A stretch of DNA of 64,000 nucleotides, taken from contig NZ_CP019962.1 in the NCBI RefSeq assembly GCF_000807675.2, positions 3,941,157 to 4,005,156 on the forward strand, read 5' to 3'. The stretch is from Eubacterium limosum (GTDB lineage Bacteria; Bacillota; Clostridia; Eubacteriales; Eubacteriaceae). The notes under the pieces were generated by a model. That model was not told where the DNA came from. It saw only the letters and a list, made by a program, of their open reading frames with translations, and did no database searches. Positions within the stretch are counted from its first letter, which is position 1. Each line of letters begins with the position of its first letter. This document shows positions 16,747-25,375 of this stretch, in pieces. The position numbers and the translations under genes are program-made.

Positions 16747-17364
16747 TTAGAGAACTTCTCTGAGTTTTCTAAAAGCGCTTCGGCAGGCCCGGGTCATCAT
16801 GGACGGATTCACACCTTCTGCCCTTGCCAGCTCTGTCAGATCCCCTTTCTGCTGGTAAAAATACTGAAAAGCTGCCTTCTGGCGGGGCGGCAGCTTCTCG
16901 TAGACCTGGACCAGCCGCTGGTTTTTCTCTTTTCGCAGATATGCCTCTGCCACATCGGTTTTCTCATCTATAATCAACTCGATCAGCGCTATGGCTCCGC
17001 CTTCTCCTTCTATCTGCCGGTCCAGGGATTCCTCTGGCTTGACGGATCTTTCAAACCGCCCCTCCCGCCGCTTTTTAAAGTAGTTGGTGAGCCGTAACCG
17101 GATGAACACCTGAAAGTAAACCCGGGCGTCCAGCTCAAAATCACGGAGGGCTTCCAGAAAAACGCAGACAGCGTCCTGGTAAGCGTCCTCATATTCCTTT
17201 TGATCATACACATACTTTTGTATGGTCGTTAAAATCAGCGGCCTGAAGGCAAAGATCAGCTTTTCCTTTGCCTGTTGATCGCCCGCCTTCGCTTTTTTTA
17301 CCAGCCGCTCTAAGCCGATGTAGTTTTCTGAATCATCGTTTTGTTTCAAACGCGCCTCCTTCAT
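16747..17364 (-). CDS. Sigma-70 family RNA polymerase sigma factor (ECF-like)
   Basis: 205 residues. Region 2 lies near residues 35-95 (PLILTTIQKYVYDQKEYEDAYQDAVC, then ALRDFELDARVYFQVFIRLRL). Region 4 lies near 145-205 (YEKLPPRQKAAFQYFYQQKG, then an HTH ending in AFRKLREVL). There is no region 1.1 or 3, so it is a minimal alternative sigma. It is translationally coupled to the upstream 69-residue gene (ATGA overlap). It presumably drives island genes; the nearby DUF1659 promoter is a candidate target, but I cannot identify a shared motif. No anti-sigma factor is obvious. Confidence 0.85.
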   Translation of the reverse strand: MKEARLKQNDDSENYIGLERLVKKAKAGDQQAKEKLIFAFRPLILTTIQKYVYDQKEYEDAYQDAVCVFLEALRDFELDARVYFQVFIRLRLTNYFKKRREGRFERSVKPEESLDRQIEGEGGAIALIELIIDEKTDVAEAYLRKEKNQRLVQVYEKLPPRQKAAFQYFYQQKGDLTELARAEGVNPSMMTRACRSAFRKLREVL

Positions 17365-17570
17365 TCCTCCTCCCGGATGCTCTTAAGCTCCAGCACAATC
17401 CCCGGATAACGGCTCTCCACCGAATCCGAAAACTCGTTAAACAGATCCTCGGCCTCCTCGTCACTCCTCGCGAAAAAGCCCATATCCAAGAAACATTCTG
17501 CCTTGACCCGGTAAGCTCGTCTCCGCCCGATGATCCCCGGGCCGGTTCCATAAAAATTCTGCGCGTGCAT
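17361..17570 (-). CDS. Small hypothetical protein coupled to the sigma factor
   Basis: 69 residues starting at MHAQNFYGTG, whose ATG is preceded by AGGAGGTGCGCC. A longer open frame extends upstream to 17783 but has no start support and runs through an AT-rich promoter-like region. It contains a YRVKAECFLDMGFFA strand and an acidic helix with EEAEDLFNEFSDSV. Its stop overlaps the sigma start by four bases. A regulator or partner of that sigma is possible from position alone. Confidence 0.65.
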   Translation of the reverse strand: MHAQNFYGTGPGIIGRRRAYRVKAECFLDMGFFARSDEEAEDLFNEFSDSVESRYPGIVLELKSIREEE

Positions 17571-17631
17571 GGCGCACCTCCTGTATGTATATATATAATA
17601 TATAAAAATAATAATGTTATTGTTATTTATG

Positions 17632-17703
17632 TCGACACGGGTGTCGGTGATTTGGCGTCCACTTTTTGTTTTTGCCAAAATTTGCCGACACCGATGTCGG
17701 TCA
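17632..17703. promoter_or_regulatory. Pair of palindromic sites 53 bp apart
   Basis: TCGACACGGGTGTCGGTGA (17632-17650) and CCGACACCGATGTCGGTCA (17685-17703) match at 15 of 19 positions and each is internally palindromic (GACAC/GTGTC; CCGACA/TGTCGG). The repeat distance of 53 bp is about five helical turns. The first overlaps a possible -35 box of the sigma-factor unit; the second overlaps the stop codon of the upstream gene. They are likely operators or partition/iteron-like sites. Confidence 0.55.
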
Positions 17704-18141
17704 TGCCTGTGGATAACTTTTTCCGGCATCCTTCCCCGGTTCCAGGGAAAAGGACTCTGGATTACCCACGTAATCGTAAACAATGGTCACCTTTTCGGAT
17801 AACACATGCCTGATCTCCCGGGGCTCCACATTGGGGCGCAGAGGGATCATCGTGTAAATCCCTGCGCCTTGGGCACTGCCCTTTTGATAGATGATCCGCC
17901 CCTTAGCTTCAAGCTCCTGCCGGTAGCGCATCATCTGCCGCTCCGAACAGTGCATCACATCAATAATCCGCTTGTTGCCGATAATGAATTCCACCCGCCA
18001 GAGCCATTCGCCCGAGGTAGTGAGCAGCGCACACCAGCTGTTAAACACCATGAGCACCACCCATAAGAAGAAAGCGCCCGGGCTCAGCTCGTGATCCTCC
18101 AGCCACTCAAACAGATAGCGGATCTCCTTGAAAAAGCTCAA
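17701..18141 (-). CDS. Winged-helix, phage replication-initiator-like protein
   Basis: 146 residues. Residues 20-95 (GAFFLWVVLMVFNSWC, VEFIIGNKRIIDVMHCSERQMMRYRQELEAKGRIIY and the following GIYTM) follow the pattern of the N-terminal winged helix of DnaD/replisome-organiser proteins of phages and plasmids. The C-terminal helicase-loader part is absent or unrecognisable. The TTG start overlaps the stop of the upstream gene and follows GGAG. The assignment is by pattern only. Confidence 0.5.
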   Translation of the reverse strand: MSFFKEIRYLFEWLEDHELSPGAFFLWVVLMVFNSWCALLTTSGEWLWRVEFIIGNKRIIDVMHCSERQMMRYRQELEAKGRIIYQKGSAQGAGIYTMIPLRPNVEPREIRHVLSEKVTIVYDYVGNPESFSLEPGKDAGKSYPQA

Positions 18142-18851
18142 GCCCCATACTCCACAATAAAACGGATATCCTCAAACAGCGCTTCCTTATGCTTAAGGCG
18201 GCTGATCTCTTTGTCAAGATGGGCAAGATTGCGGTGAAGCGCCCCGTTTGTAGACGCTTGCTTCTCAAGGGCTTCTGTCAGAATTGATATAGTTTTATCC
18301 TTAGCGTAATCAACGCTGCCCAGAGCTTCCAGATACACAAGGGGCGGATAATAGTCCATAATGATCGAACAAAAACGCCTTGCCTCATCCCTGAAGCTGG
18401 CTACACCCATGAGCTGAAGCTCATTGCCGCTGACCAGATAGGCCCAATGCCGCTTTCCGTCCGAGCACCGAACCCGTTCCATTCTCAGGCCGCCGGGGAG
18501 TGCAATCTTCTCCAGAAAATCTCTATGACAGCGAAGTTCCAGATAATCACAAAGGTCTGTTGCCACATACCAGTAAGCCCTGACCTCAAAGATATCATAA
18601 TCCCCTTTCATGCCGTTAATCAGCTTTTTGAGATGAATGATCTGATCCATCAAAGCGCCCGACTCGTTGTCATGGGCGGTCATCAGGCGCTTTTTAAGCT
18701 TTGATATCTCATGGTGTAAAACAGAGACGTGCAGCTCGCGCTTTTCCTGGATCAAAACACAGCGTACATCTGCATATTCGGATGATTTCAGGGTTTTTTC
18801 TTCCAAAATTATGGTCTCTTCGTCAATTTTTCGGTTTAATATTCTGTTCAT
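18138..18851 (-). CDS. Hypothetical coiled-coil protein of the island
   Basis: 237 residues, family not recognised. An N-terminal basic/acidic helix (HEISKLKKRLMTAHDNES region, residues 47-85) and a C-terminal helix (residues 190-225) have coiled-coil spacing. The middle contains EVRAYWYVATDLCDYLELRC and DGKRHWAYLVSGNEL strands. The ATG follows GGAGAGTTTAC. It is transcriptionally and translationally linked to the winged-helix gene downstream. Confidence 0.6.
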   Translation of the reverse strand: MNRILNRKIDEETIILEEKTLKSSEYADVRCVLIQEKRELHVSVLHHEISKLKKRLMTAHDNESGALMDQIIHLKKLINGMKGDYDIFEVRAYWYVATDLCDYLELRCHRDFLEKIALPGGLRMERVRCSDGKRHWAYLVSGNELQLMGVASFRDEARRFCSIIMDYYPPLVYLEALGSVDYAKDKTISILTEALEKQASTNGALHRNLAHLDKEISRLKHKEALFEDIRFIVEYGA

Positions 18852-18873
18852 TGTAAACTCTCCTTTTAACCTT

Positions 18874-19422
18874 TTAATCCACTTTTAAAACAACCGGAAC
18901 CGATACATTACAGCGTACCTCAATGCCCGCTTTCTCCGGCTCCAGACTAAGCAGCCAGCTGCGCAGCGTCTGCCACTCTCTAAAAATTTGATGGTCTGTT
19001 TTGGTTTTTCTCACAGTTCTGCGTTTGGCCTCAAGCATTTTTCTCAGCCCCGTTTCATCTACAAAGTTCTTGTACTGAACCCGCTCTGCATTTCCCGGAT
19101 GTGGGATGGGTAAAACCTGCATACCCAGCCTCTTAAAATGCCGGCTGGTATAGCGCCTCGTTTTTTTAAAACCCAATACCCGTTCCACATCGGTAGTAGA
19201 ATAAAATACTTTTCCCTCTCCTACACACAGAGTATCCACCTTACCATAGGCGCTGTGCTCCAGCTTATGGTAGCTCTGGAGAACTCTTTTTACTTTTTCC
19301 GAAAGTTTGGCGACAAAATGCTCCCGCTGGGAACCGTGGTTATTTTGACCGCATGGAACCGCCCTTTTTTCCGCTGTTTTTTTGGAAAAAGTGTTTTGTT
19401 TCTTTTGTACTGATTTTTTCAT
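18874..19422 (-). CDS. Divergent BRO-N/antirepressor-like domain protein
   Basis: 182 residues from the ATG at 19422, preceded by GAGGAGG at eight bases; an ATG seven codons upstream would place that site inside the gene. The N-terminus is basic and low complexity. Residues about 55-150 follow the BRO-N pattern: KVFYSTTDVERVLGFKKTRR for WFVAKDVAEALGYKN, then NFVDETGLRKMLEAKRR for the INESGLYRLI.SR element, then FREWQTLRSWL for FKRWV. BRO-N domains bind DNA in phages and mobile elements. The similarity is weak but ordered. Confidence 0.45.
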   Translation of the reverse strand: MKKSVQKKQNTFSKKTAEKRAVPCGQNNHGSQREHFVAKLSEKVKRVLQSYHKLEHSAYGKVDTLCVGEGKVFYSTTDVERVLGFKKTRRYTSRHFKRLGMQVLPIPHPGNAERVQYKNFVDETGLRKMLEAKRRTVRKTKTDHQIFREWQTLRSWLLSLEPEKAGIEVRCNVSVPVVLKVD

Positions 19423-19483
19423 CCTCAGTACCTCCTCATTCAATTATTGATCCGCGCTTTCCTGCGCTGACCTTGACTCTATT

Positions 19484-20491
19484 CTACAGCCTGAAGGACG
19501 GTGTGAGAATATACTCAGAGTTGGACTTTCTTCTGGGAACCGGCTTTTTCCAGAGCGGATCGCCGTTGGTGTCTGAGCATTTCAGGCGCAGCAGGCTGTA
19601 CCAGTTTTTTACACAAGTGATTTCCTCTATAAATCCGGCGGCAAAAGCCTGGGCCCAGACTGCCAGCTGACGCAGCCGGTTTCTTTTAGCATCCTTGCGG
19701 TCAGGCTTCTCGCCCTTTTTAGGGGCGGGAAGGTCTACCTCTGGCCGCAGACCCATAGGCCCCTGAACAACCCGCTTCGCATAGGCAACGTTCTTCTGGA
19801 AATCCCGTTTTCGGGCCTCAGCCTGCTCCTCCTCGAAGTAAACCACCAGCTCGCCAGCCTCCAGGAGCTCCAGAATATCCTCGGTCAAAAGCTTCTCATA
19901 AACCTCGGAATCGTAACGGCAGTGCTTGATCATCTCAAGGGTGAGCACCCGGTGGCAGTACTGGAGCTTCTTAAAACATTCGAACTCCCGCCGCTTTTTA
20001 CAGTCGGGGCAAAAAAGAACCGGTATGAGGAAGATGGTGATCTCCTCATACCGGTTGATTACAATGCGCACCGCAAAACCATTACGGTTCAGCTTTCTAA
20101 GACACTTGCGTGTTTTCTTCCTGAGCCGTTTTTTCAATTTTTTGTTGTAGCTGGTCAATACTTTTTTGCCGCTGGCGGTCCGTTTTAAGCGGGGTTTTCG
20201 CTTTCTTTTACGCTTTGGCGGTTTTGATTCTTTTCGCTCTTTCCCGGGCTCGGGTTCCATGTCCTTTAAAACTTCTTTGTCCACCCAAATATCGTTCTGG
20301 CAGTGCAGCTCCAGCCCTTCTTTGAGGTTTAACTCTTTCACGCAAGGAGCCTTGCCGGTCCGGCTGATAATCGTTTCCACAAGCGCCTGCGCAGCCTGGG
20401 TGGGCGCTTTGAGAAGGGCCTGATCCGGCATGTCTTCTGGGGTGATGAGGGTGGTTAGGGTGTAGTGGGATTCGGGTAGGTGGATGGTCAT
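19484..20491 (-). CDS. Hypothetical basic protein with a Cys cluster
   Basis: 335 residues from MTIHLPESHYTL, whose ATG follows AAAGGAG; the longer frame up to 20656 has no start signal. A Lys/Arg-rich stretch covers about residues 80-130. Then comes CPDCKKRREFECFKKLQYCH (around 165-185), a possible zinc site, and an acidic LLTEDILELLEAGELVVYFEEE segment. Its family is unknown. The basic tract and Cys cluster suggest nucleic-acid binding. It is the most upstream gene of the island, next to the capsule operon terminator. Confidence 0.55.
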   Translation of the reverse strand: MTIHLPESHYTLTTLITPEDMPDQALLKAPTQAAQALVETIISRTGKAPCVKELNLKEGLELHCQNDIWVDKEVLKDMEPEPGKERKESKPPKRKRKRKPRLKRTASGKKVLTSYNKKLKKRLRKKTRKCLRKLNRNGFAVRIVINRYEEITIFLIPVLFCPDCKKRREFECFKKLQYCHRVLTLEMIKHCRYDSEVYEKLLTEDILELLEAGELVVYFEEEQAEARKRDFQKNVAYAKRVVQGPMGLRPEVDLPAPKKGEKPDRKDAKRNRLRQLAVWAQAFAAGFIEEITCVKNWYSLLRLKCSDTNGDPLWKKPVPRRKSNSEYILTPSFRL

Positions 20492-20625
20492 GATGGGCGC
20501 TCCTTTGGTTTTATTTTGGGTTATTTTTGTTAAGATTTGCGGTAGGTTCAGGGTGTTTTTTGAGTTTTTTAATTTGATGGACAGTGGATGGGCGGGGTTT
20601 TCTAATGTTTTTGGGTTGGGGCTTG

Positions 20626-20681
20626 CAAAAAATAAAAACCGGCAAGCGAAAGGCATATTGCTATGCTTTCGTTTGCCGGTT
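20626..20681 (-). terminator. Terminator of the capsule operon
   Basis: Minus strand: AACCGGCAA and TTGCCGGTT outer arms with a further CGAAAG/CTTTCG inner stem, followed by TTTTTATTTTTT. It lies 28 bp after the flippase stop codon. Confidence 0.85.
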
Positions 20682-20708
20682 GATTGGTATGTGTCCCGGA
20701 AACCATGA

Positions 20709-22154
20709 TTAATTTTTAAAAAACTTAAACTGCTTAAGTATATTTAAAACAACAGGATTCTTTCTTTTGATAAAATATACGAATGTGCAAATCAGATAGA
20801 AAGCGCCACCTGCTATTATTTCAATACATATGGTAAAAATAGATTCTCCAAGTTTAACGCCGATAAACCGGATGATTCCAAACATAGCAATGCCGATGAA
20901 AAGAAAATAAATACTGTTCACAAAATATTTTCCAATCGGCAATTCTTTGCGGACAATAACCGTTTGATAAAGCGCTACAGCGGCCTCGGCAAAAATTGTT
21001 CCAACAACTGCGCCAAATGCTCCGTACTTAGGAATAAGGGTTAAGTTAATGATAAGATTTACAACTGCCCCTAAGAATACAGAAGCAATATATTCCCGAT
21101 CCTGGCATTGTGGAATTAAATACTGGGTTCGGATGACATTGGCCCAGGAAAGAAATAAAATAATTATGGCTAAATAACTAATCAATTCCCCACAAACTCG
21201 AAATGCTTCGCCAAAAAAGATTGGTGCAAAAATTGGTGCAATTCCCGCGATACCAAAGCACAGCGCACAGGCTAAAAGCATCACCATTTCCATAGATAGA
21301 TTCATGTATCGCTGGCTGTTTTTTTTATCTCCCTTTGCTGCAAGATTCGACATTCTTGGCAGCATAACCGTTCCCAACGCTGTGATGATGCCTTGAGGAA
21401 TGTTAATGATTTTTTCAGAATTTTCATAAAATCCCGTTTGTGTCATGCTGCTCATGGCGCCTAGCATAATTTTATCCATGACCTTGTATAAACTAATGGC
21501 AATCACTGGAATAAACAGAACCAAATTGGGTTTAATATGGCTTTTCATTTCCTTCCATTCCGGTTTACTGAAATAGATATAGCGCTTTAAAAATAGCCAC
21601 AAAATCAGATTGCTGAAAAACATTCCCAACGCTAGGATAAGTGTATAAAGCCACAGGTCCTCACTGGACTTTACAAAAATAAAAGTGCAGACCACAGTAA
21701 TAAGTTTGATGATGGCATTTCGAGTAACGGTTAGTTTAAACTGCTCAACACCAAAGAAAAACCAGTTAATGTCAAAAGCATATGCTAAAAGAAATATGGC
21801 TTGAATGGCCGTAATGGTGAAATATGCCGGATTGACAAAGCAAAAGAGATAAATACAATAAAATGCAATAACTAAAACGGCCATCATAAACTGCGTTGCA
21901 TAAATATTCCAAAATGTTTTACTTAGCTTTTCAGGATCGTCCCGAACCATTGCGATGCTACGGTTACCATAGTTATTAAGCCCTAAAATAATAAACATGG
22001 AAAAATAAAAAGCAATAGAATAAGTGAAGGAATAAATCCCAATCCCTTCTGCGCCGATGACCCGCGCAATGTATGGCGCAGTCATCAAAGGTAAAATCAT
22101 GATTAAAATTTGGTAGGCTGAATTATATGCAAAATTCTTTTTTACACTGCTCAT
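20709..22154 (-). CDS. Polysaccharide repeat-unit flippase (Wzx/PST family)
   Basis: 481 residues, about fourteen membrane segments. The N-terminal NFAYNSAYQILIMILPLMTAPYIARVIGAEGIGIYSFTYS region is diagnostic of Wzx/RfbX flippases. It should move lipid-linked repeat units across the cytoplasmic membrane. It is the last gene of the capsule operon and follows the Wzy-like and glycosyltransferase genes, consistent with a Wzx/Wzy-dependent pathway. GC content is intermediate, higher than in the genes just upstream of it. Confidence 0.92.
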   Translation of the reverse strand: MSSVKKNFAYNSAYQILIMILPLMTAPYIARVIGAEGIGIYSFTYSIAFYFSMFIILGLNNYGNRSIAMVRDDPEKLSKTFWNIYATQFMMAVLVIAFYCIYLFCFVNPAYFTITAIQAIFLLAYAFDINWFFFGVEQFKLTVTRNAIIKLITVVCTFIFVKSSEDLWLYTLILALGMFFSNLILWLFLKRYIYFSKPEWKEMKSHIKPNLVLFIPVIAISLYKVMDKIMLGAMSSMTQTGFYENSEKIINIPQGIITALGTVMLPRMSNLAAKGDKKNSQRYMNLSMEMVMLLACALCFGIAGIAPIFAPIFFGEAFRVCGELISYLAIIILFLSWANVIRTQYLIPQCQDREYIASVFLGAVVNLIINLTLIPKYGAFGAVVGTIFAEAAVALYQTVIVRKELPIGKYFVNSIYFLFIGIAMFGIIRFIGVKLGESIFTICIEIIAGGAFYLICTFVYFIKRKNPVVLNILKQFKFFKN

Positions 22155-22202
22155 ATATCTATTTTCCCTACAGAAAACAAATCCGCATATTTACTTTTCA
22201 TG

Positions 22203-23078
22203 TTAAATTATCCCTTTTCTTTTATATATTGGTATGATTATACAAAATTTTGCCATTAAAAATTTTAAAAATAAAGATTTATCAAATTTAATTTTTAGTG
22301 CTTTTCTATACTCATTCGCAGGATTTTCAAAGCAAGCAAGCTTATAATTCCCTAAATATACATACCAGTTCTTCCTTGCACTATGATTAATAGACAACCC
22401 CTCTTTATTCTTCTCCCATAATATTTTTATAGCCTGAACTCCCTTTTCAGGACTATTACTAATACTATCCATTTGAAGATACATATTCACTAATGGAATA
22501 TTTATATGTAAAACCGGATATTTCTTAGATAATTGTAGCACTATATCCCAGTCCTGCAATCTAGGAAGTCTCGAATCAAATTGTATTTTAGAAAAACACT
22601 CTTTTTTTGCAACCATACATTGAGTGCTCACAACAGATTTTTGAAGTAAAAAATCATAATCTAAAAAACCTTCCTTACAATTAACTGGGATAACTCTAGT
22701 ACAATTTTTACCTATTCTGTACTCATTCATATTTGAAAACGATATTACCGCTTTTTTCTTTTTCATTAATTCTATTTGTATTTCCAACTTATTTTCATGC
22801 CAGACATCGTCACTATCTTGAAAAGCAATATAGCTTCCTCTTGAAGCATTAATTCCAACATTCCTAGCAACACAAGCCCCTGAATTTCTATCTAACTTTA
22901 TATATTTTAATCGTTTATCCAAAATATTTTTAACGACTTTCTCCGTATTATCAAAAGAACAATCATCTATCACGATGACTTCTAATTCCTTGTAGGTTTG
23001 ATTCAATACGCTTTCTATAGATCTTTTTATCAACTTTTGTCTATTATATGTGGGGATAATTACAGAAACTAATTCCAT
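22203..23078 (-). CDS. Family 2 glycosyltransferase
   Basis: About 291 residues from the ATG at 23078, which has better spacing from AGAGG than the GTG at 23087. The GT-A fold signature VSVIIPTYNRQKLIKRSIES opens the protein. VIDDCSFDNTE and FQDSDDVWHENKLEIQ (the metal-binding DXD region) lie near residues 40-95. It adds one sugar of the repeat unit on the cytoplasmic face. Very AT-rich codon use (many AAA, ATA, TTA) sets it apart from the flanking operon genes, suggesting recent exchange. Confidence 0.9.
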   Translation of the reverse strand: MELVSVIIPTYNRQKLIKRSIESVLNQTYKELEVIVIDDCSFDNTEKVVKNILDKRLKYIKLDRNSGACVARNVGINASRGSYIAFQDSDDVWHENKLEIQIELMKKKKAVISFSNMNEYRIGKNCTRVIPVNCKEGFLDYDFLLQKSVVSTQCMVAKKECFSKIQFDSRLPRLQDWDIVLQLSKKYPVLHINIPLVNMYLQMDSISNSPEKGVQAIKILWEKNKEGLSINHSARKNWYVYLGNYKLACFENPANEYRKALKIKFDKSLFLKFLMAKFCIIIPIYKRKGII

Positions 23079-23099
23079 ATTTTTCACCTCTTCTCTTAC

Positions 23100-24233
23100 T
23101 CAAAAAAATATTCTGTATGGAAAAATCTTATCATTTAACCAAACATAATAACTCATATAAAAATAGTACATATAATAGGCAATAGAGTATAAAGCAATTA
23201 CAGTTTTCTTACGTTTCTGGCTATACTTAACAATTTGCGGAACAAGTACAACCTCAGAGATAAAACAATAATAGATCAATCTCATTGCCCAGTGCATATA
23301 AAAACTCATGATGAGTGCCGTAAACTCCAAAATATACATAAATATGTATATTCTATTTTCTTCTCTTACTATAATTAGTCTACGTATATTTAATACAATC
23401 AAGATAAAAATCGGTATACGAAATAGTAGATTCCCAAAGCTAATATCCATCACAAACATGTTTGAATAGTCATTTGCATAACTTGAAAAGAACTTAAATG
23501 AGGAAATCACATTAAAAAAATATTCAAATCCTAATGGAAGCATCAATACAAAAATTATAGTAAAAACATCTCTAACTGAATATGTCGATTCTTTCTTATA
23601 ATACAGAAAATATATTGGTAGACAAAACAATGCACTACTATGAAACGTTGTCGCAATGCAAATTAAAAGCAAGTATTTCAACAGACACCGTGTTTCAACA
23701 TATCTAAGACTTACAAAAACTATCATAACAGCAATAATTTGTCTTATAATGTTCAATGAAGGCCCCCAATATAAGACAAACATAATAAACGTCATTAATC
23801 CAACACTTGCAAATTGTGAATAATATTTTATCCCTTTAGTTCCCAGCAAATATATCAAAAATGCACTTAAAAATAAAACACCATGATATTCGTTGAATAT
23901 TATAAATGCAATTTTGCATAGATAGAAAAAACCAATTTCCATACTTAATGAATGTACATCATGAAAGTTTGACACGTTAATATAGGTATTATATATTAAT
24001 TCATAAGTATTATAGTCAGAGCCCACTTTATATCTAATTCCCGATACAATCGCCGGGATCAAAATCATAATCAATGTAATCGCAAAATTAGTTACACGCA
24101 AATGAGGTTCTCTTTTTTCAAAATATATGCTATTCAAGACATCTTTATTTCCATTATTTTTTTTTTCTAAAAACAATCCCAACAGCAATTCTGCAAAAAA
24201 GATAGATGTATAAATAATCAATGATTGAATCAT
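23100..24233 (-). CDS. EpsG/Wzy-like polysaccharide polymerase
   Basis: 377 residues with about ten or more membrane helices. SGIRYKVGSDYNTYELIYN (residues 64-82) is the signature loop of EpsG-family proteins, which polymerise repeat units outside the membrane. The ATG follows AGGAGACAG. It belongs to the AT-rich variable block. Which linkage it makes cannot be inferred. Confidence 0.85.
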   Translation of the reverse strand: MIQSLIIYTSIFFAELLLGLFLEKKNNGNKDVLNSIYFEKREPHLRVTNFAITLIMILIPAIVSGIRYKVGSDYNTYELIYNTYINVSNFHDVHSLSMEIGFFYLCKIAFIIFNEYHGVLFLSAFLIYLLGTKGIKYYSQFASVGLMTFIMFVLYWGPSLNIIRQIIAVMIVFVSLRYVETRCLLKYLLLICIATTFHSSALFCLPIYFLYYKKESTYSVRDVFTIIFVLMLPLGFEYFFNVISSFKFFSSYANDYSNMFVMDISFGNLLFRIPIFILIVLNIRRLIIVREENRIYIFMYILEFTALIMSFYMHWAMRLIYYCFISEVVLVPQIVKYSQKRKKTVIALYSIAYYMYYFYMSYYVWLNDKIFPYRIFF

Positions 24234-24266
24234 TCTGTCTCCTATCTATTATAACTATAACGATTA

Positions 24267-25169
24267 TCAAAATAGACCCAATAGCACCGTTAATCTAAAT
24301 ATAATATCTATTCTAAAATTTGGTGAATAAATTTTTTTACTAAATAAAAGTCTAAATCTCGCACGAGTACTCATTTTATAGTCAACAACAAGTCGACACA
24401 GTTCAATATTTTCAGTGGACATATACTGCTCATACCCCGATAGCAATTCTTCGACTGCACGACTTCTTGGACATTTTTCCTTTTTTATAGTACCGTATCT
24501 TCTTTTCCATTTTTTAATCAGTGACGCCTTCCCACCTATCACATTATTTCCATGCTGCCGATATTTTATATACGAATTTTTATCATAATACAAATTCCCA
24601 TCCAAAGCCAAACAGACTTTATGCAACCACCCGTCATGCATTATTTGATATTTTGGCTTGTAAATTTTTATCATTTCTAACAATTTACGATTAAAACACA
24701 TCGTACATCCTGTAGCATTACTACTAACCACTGCTTCTTCAAAACTAGTGAAAATTTTATCATTAGATGCCATTGAAATATAGTTTAATTCAGCATCCGC
24801 TAATATTGTATTGCTATAATACATAGCCGGCTCATCTTCATTCATATTTTTTAATGCACTAATTGATATACTTAATTTTTCTGGTAACCAATAATCATCT
24901 TGATCACTAAAAGCATAATATTTTGCATCCGGTGCATTATATATCAAATCCATAAAACTCTTTGCCGGTTTGATATTTTGACCAGAATACCATTCTAATT
25001 TCCCGTTCTCCTGATATTTCTGAAGTATCTTTATTGTATTATCAGACGACCCATCATCTCTTACCAATAAACAAATATCTACATTCTTTTGGCAAAGAAT
25101 ACTATCTATTTGCTGCGATAAATACTTTTCGCCATTATATGTAGACATAAGCACTACTACTTTATCCAT
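24267..25169 (-). CDS. Family 2 glycosyltransferase (rhamnosyltransferase-like)
   Basis: 300 residues. VVLMSTYNGEKYLSQQIDSI, VRDDGSSDNTIKIL and FSDQDDYWLPEKL are the standard GT2 elements of the branch that includes rhamnosyl- and related transferases. The ATG lacks a strong ribosome-binding site, and a 200-bp gap with no gene lies upstream. It is AT-rich like its neighbours. The sugar specificity is unknown. Confidence 0.88.
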   Translation of the reverse strand: MDKVVVLMSTYNGEKYLSQQIDSILCQKNVDICLLVRDDGSSDNTIKILQKYQENGKLEWYSGQNIKPAKSFMDLIYNAPDAKYYAFSDQDDYWLPEKLSISISALKNMNEDEPAMYYSNTILADAELNYISMASNDKIFTSFEEAVVSSNATGCTMCFNRKLLEMIKIYKPKYQIMHDGWLHKVCLALDGNLYYDKNSYIKYRQHGNNVIGGKASLIKKWKRRYGTIKKEKCPRSRAVEELLSGYEQYMSTENIELCRLVVDYKMSTRARFRLLFSKKIYSPNFRIDIIFRLTVLLGLF

Positions 25170-25375
25170 TTTTTATCCATTCTATAAAAGTTAATTTTTA
25201 TATAATTATAACTATTTTCTTCAATTACAATGTTTATCTTGCTAAAATTTTATTTTTTAGAGAGTCTTTCTGGAAAACCCCTATATATGCAAAAATAACT
25301 ACTAATACTTTTTTATTTATCATTATATATCTCTTGTTACATTATCGTTATTGCATAAATTATGTTTTTATTAAG

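Noticed and set aside
17571-17783. N-terminal extension of the 69-residue gene before the sigma factor
   Set aside because: It runs through an AT-rich promoter-like tract and the palindromic sites; the internal ATG at 17570 has AGGAGG.
20492-20656. N-terminal extension of the basic Cys-cluster protein
   Set aside because: It overlaps the region next to the capsule terminator, has no start signal, and the MTIHLP start has AAAGGAG.
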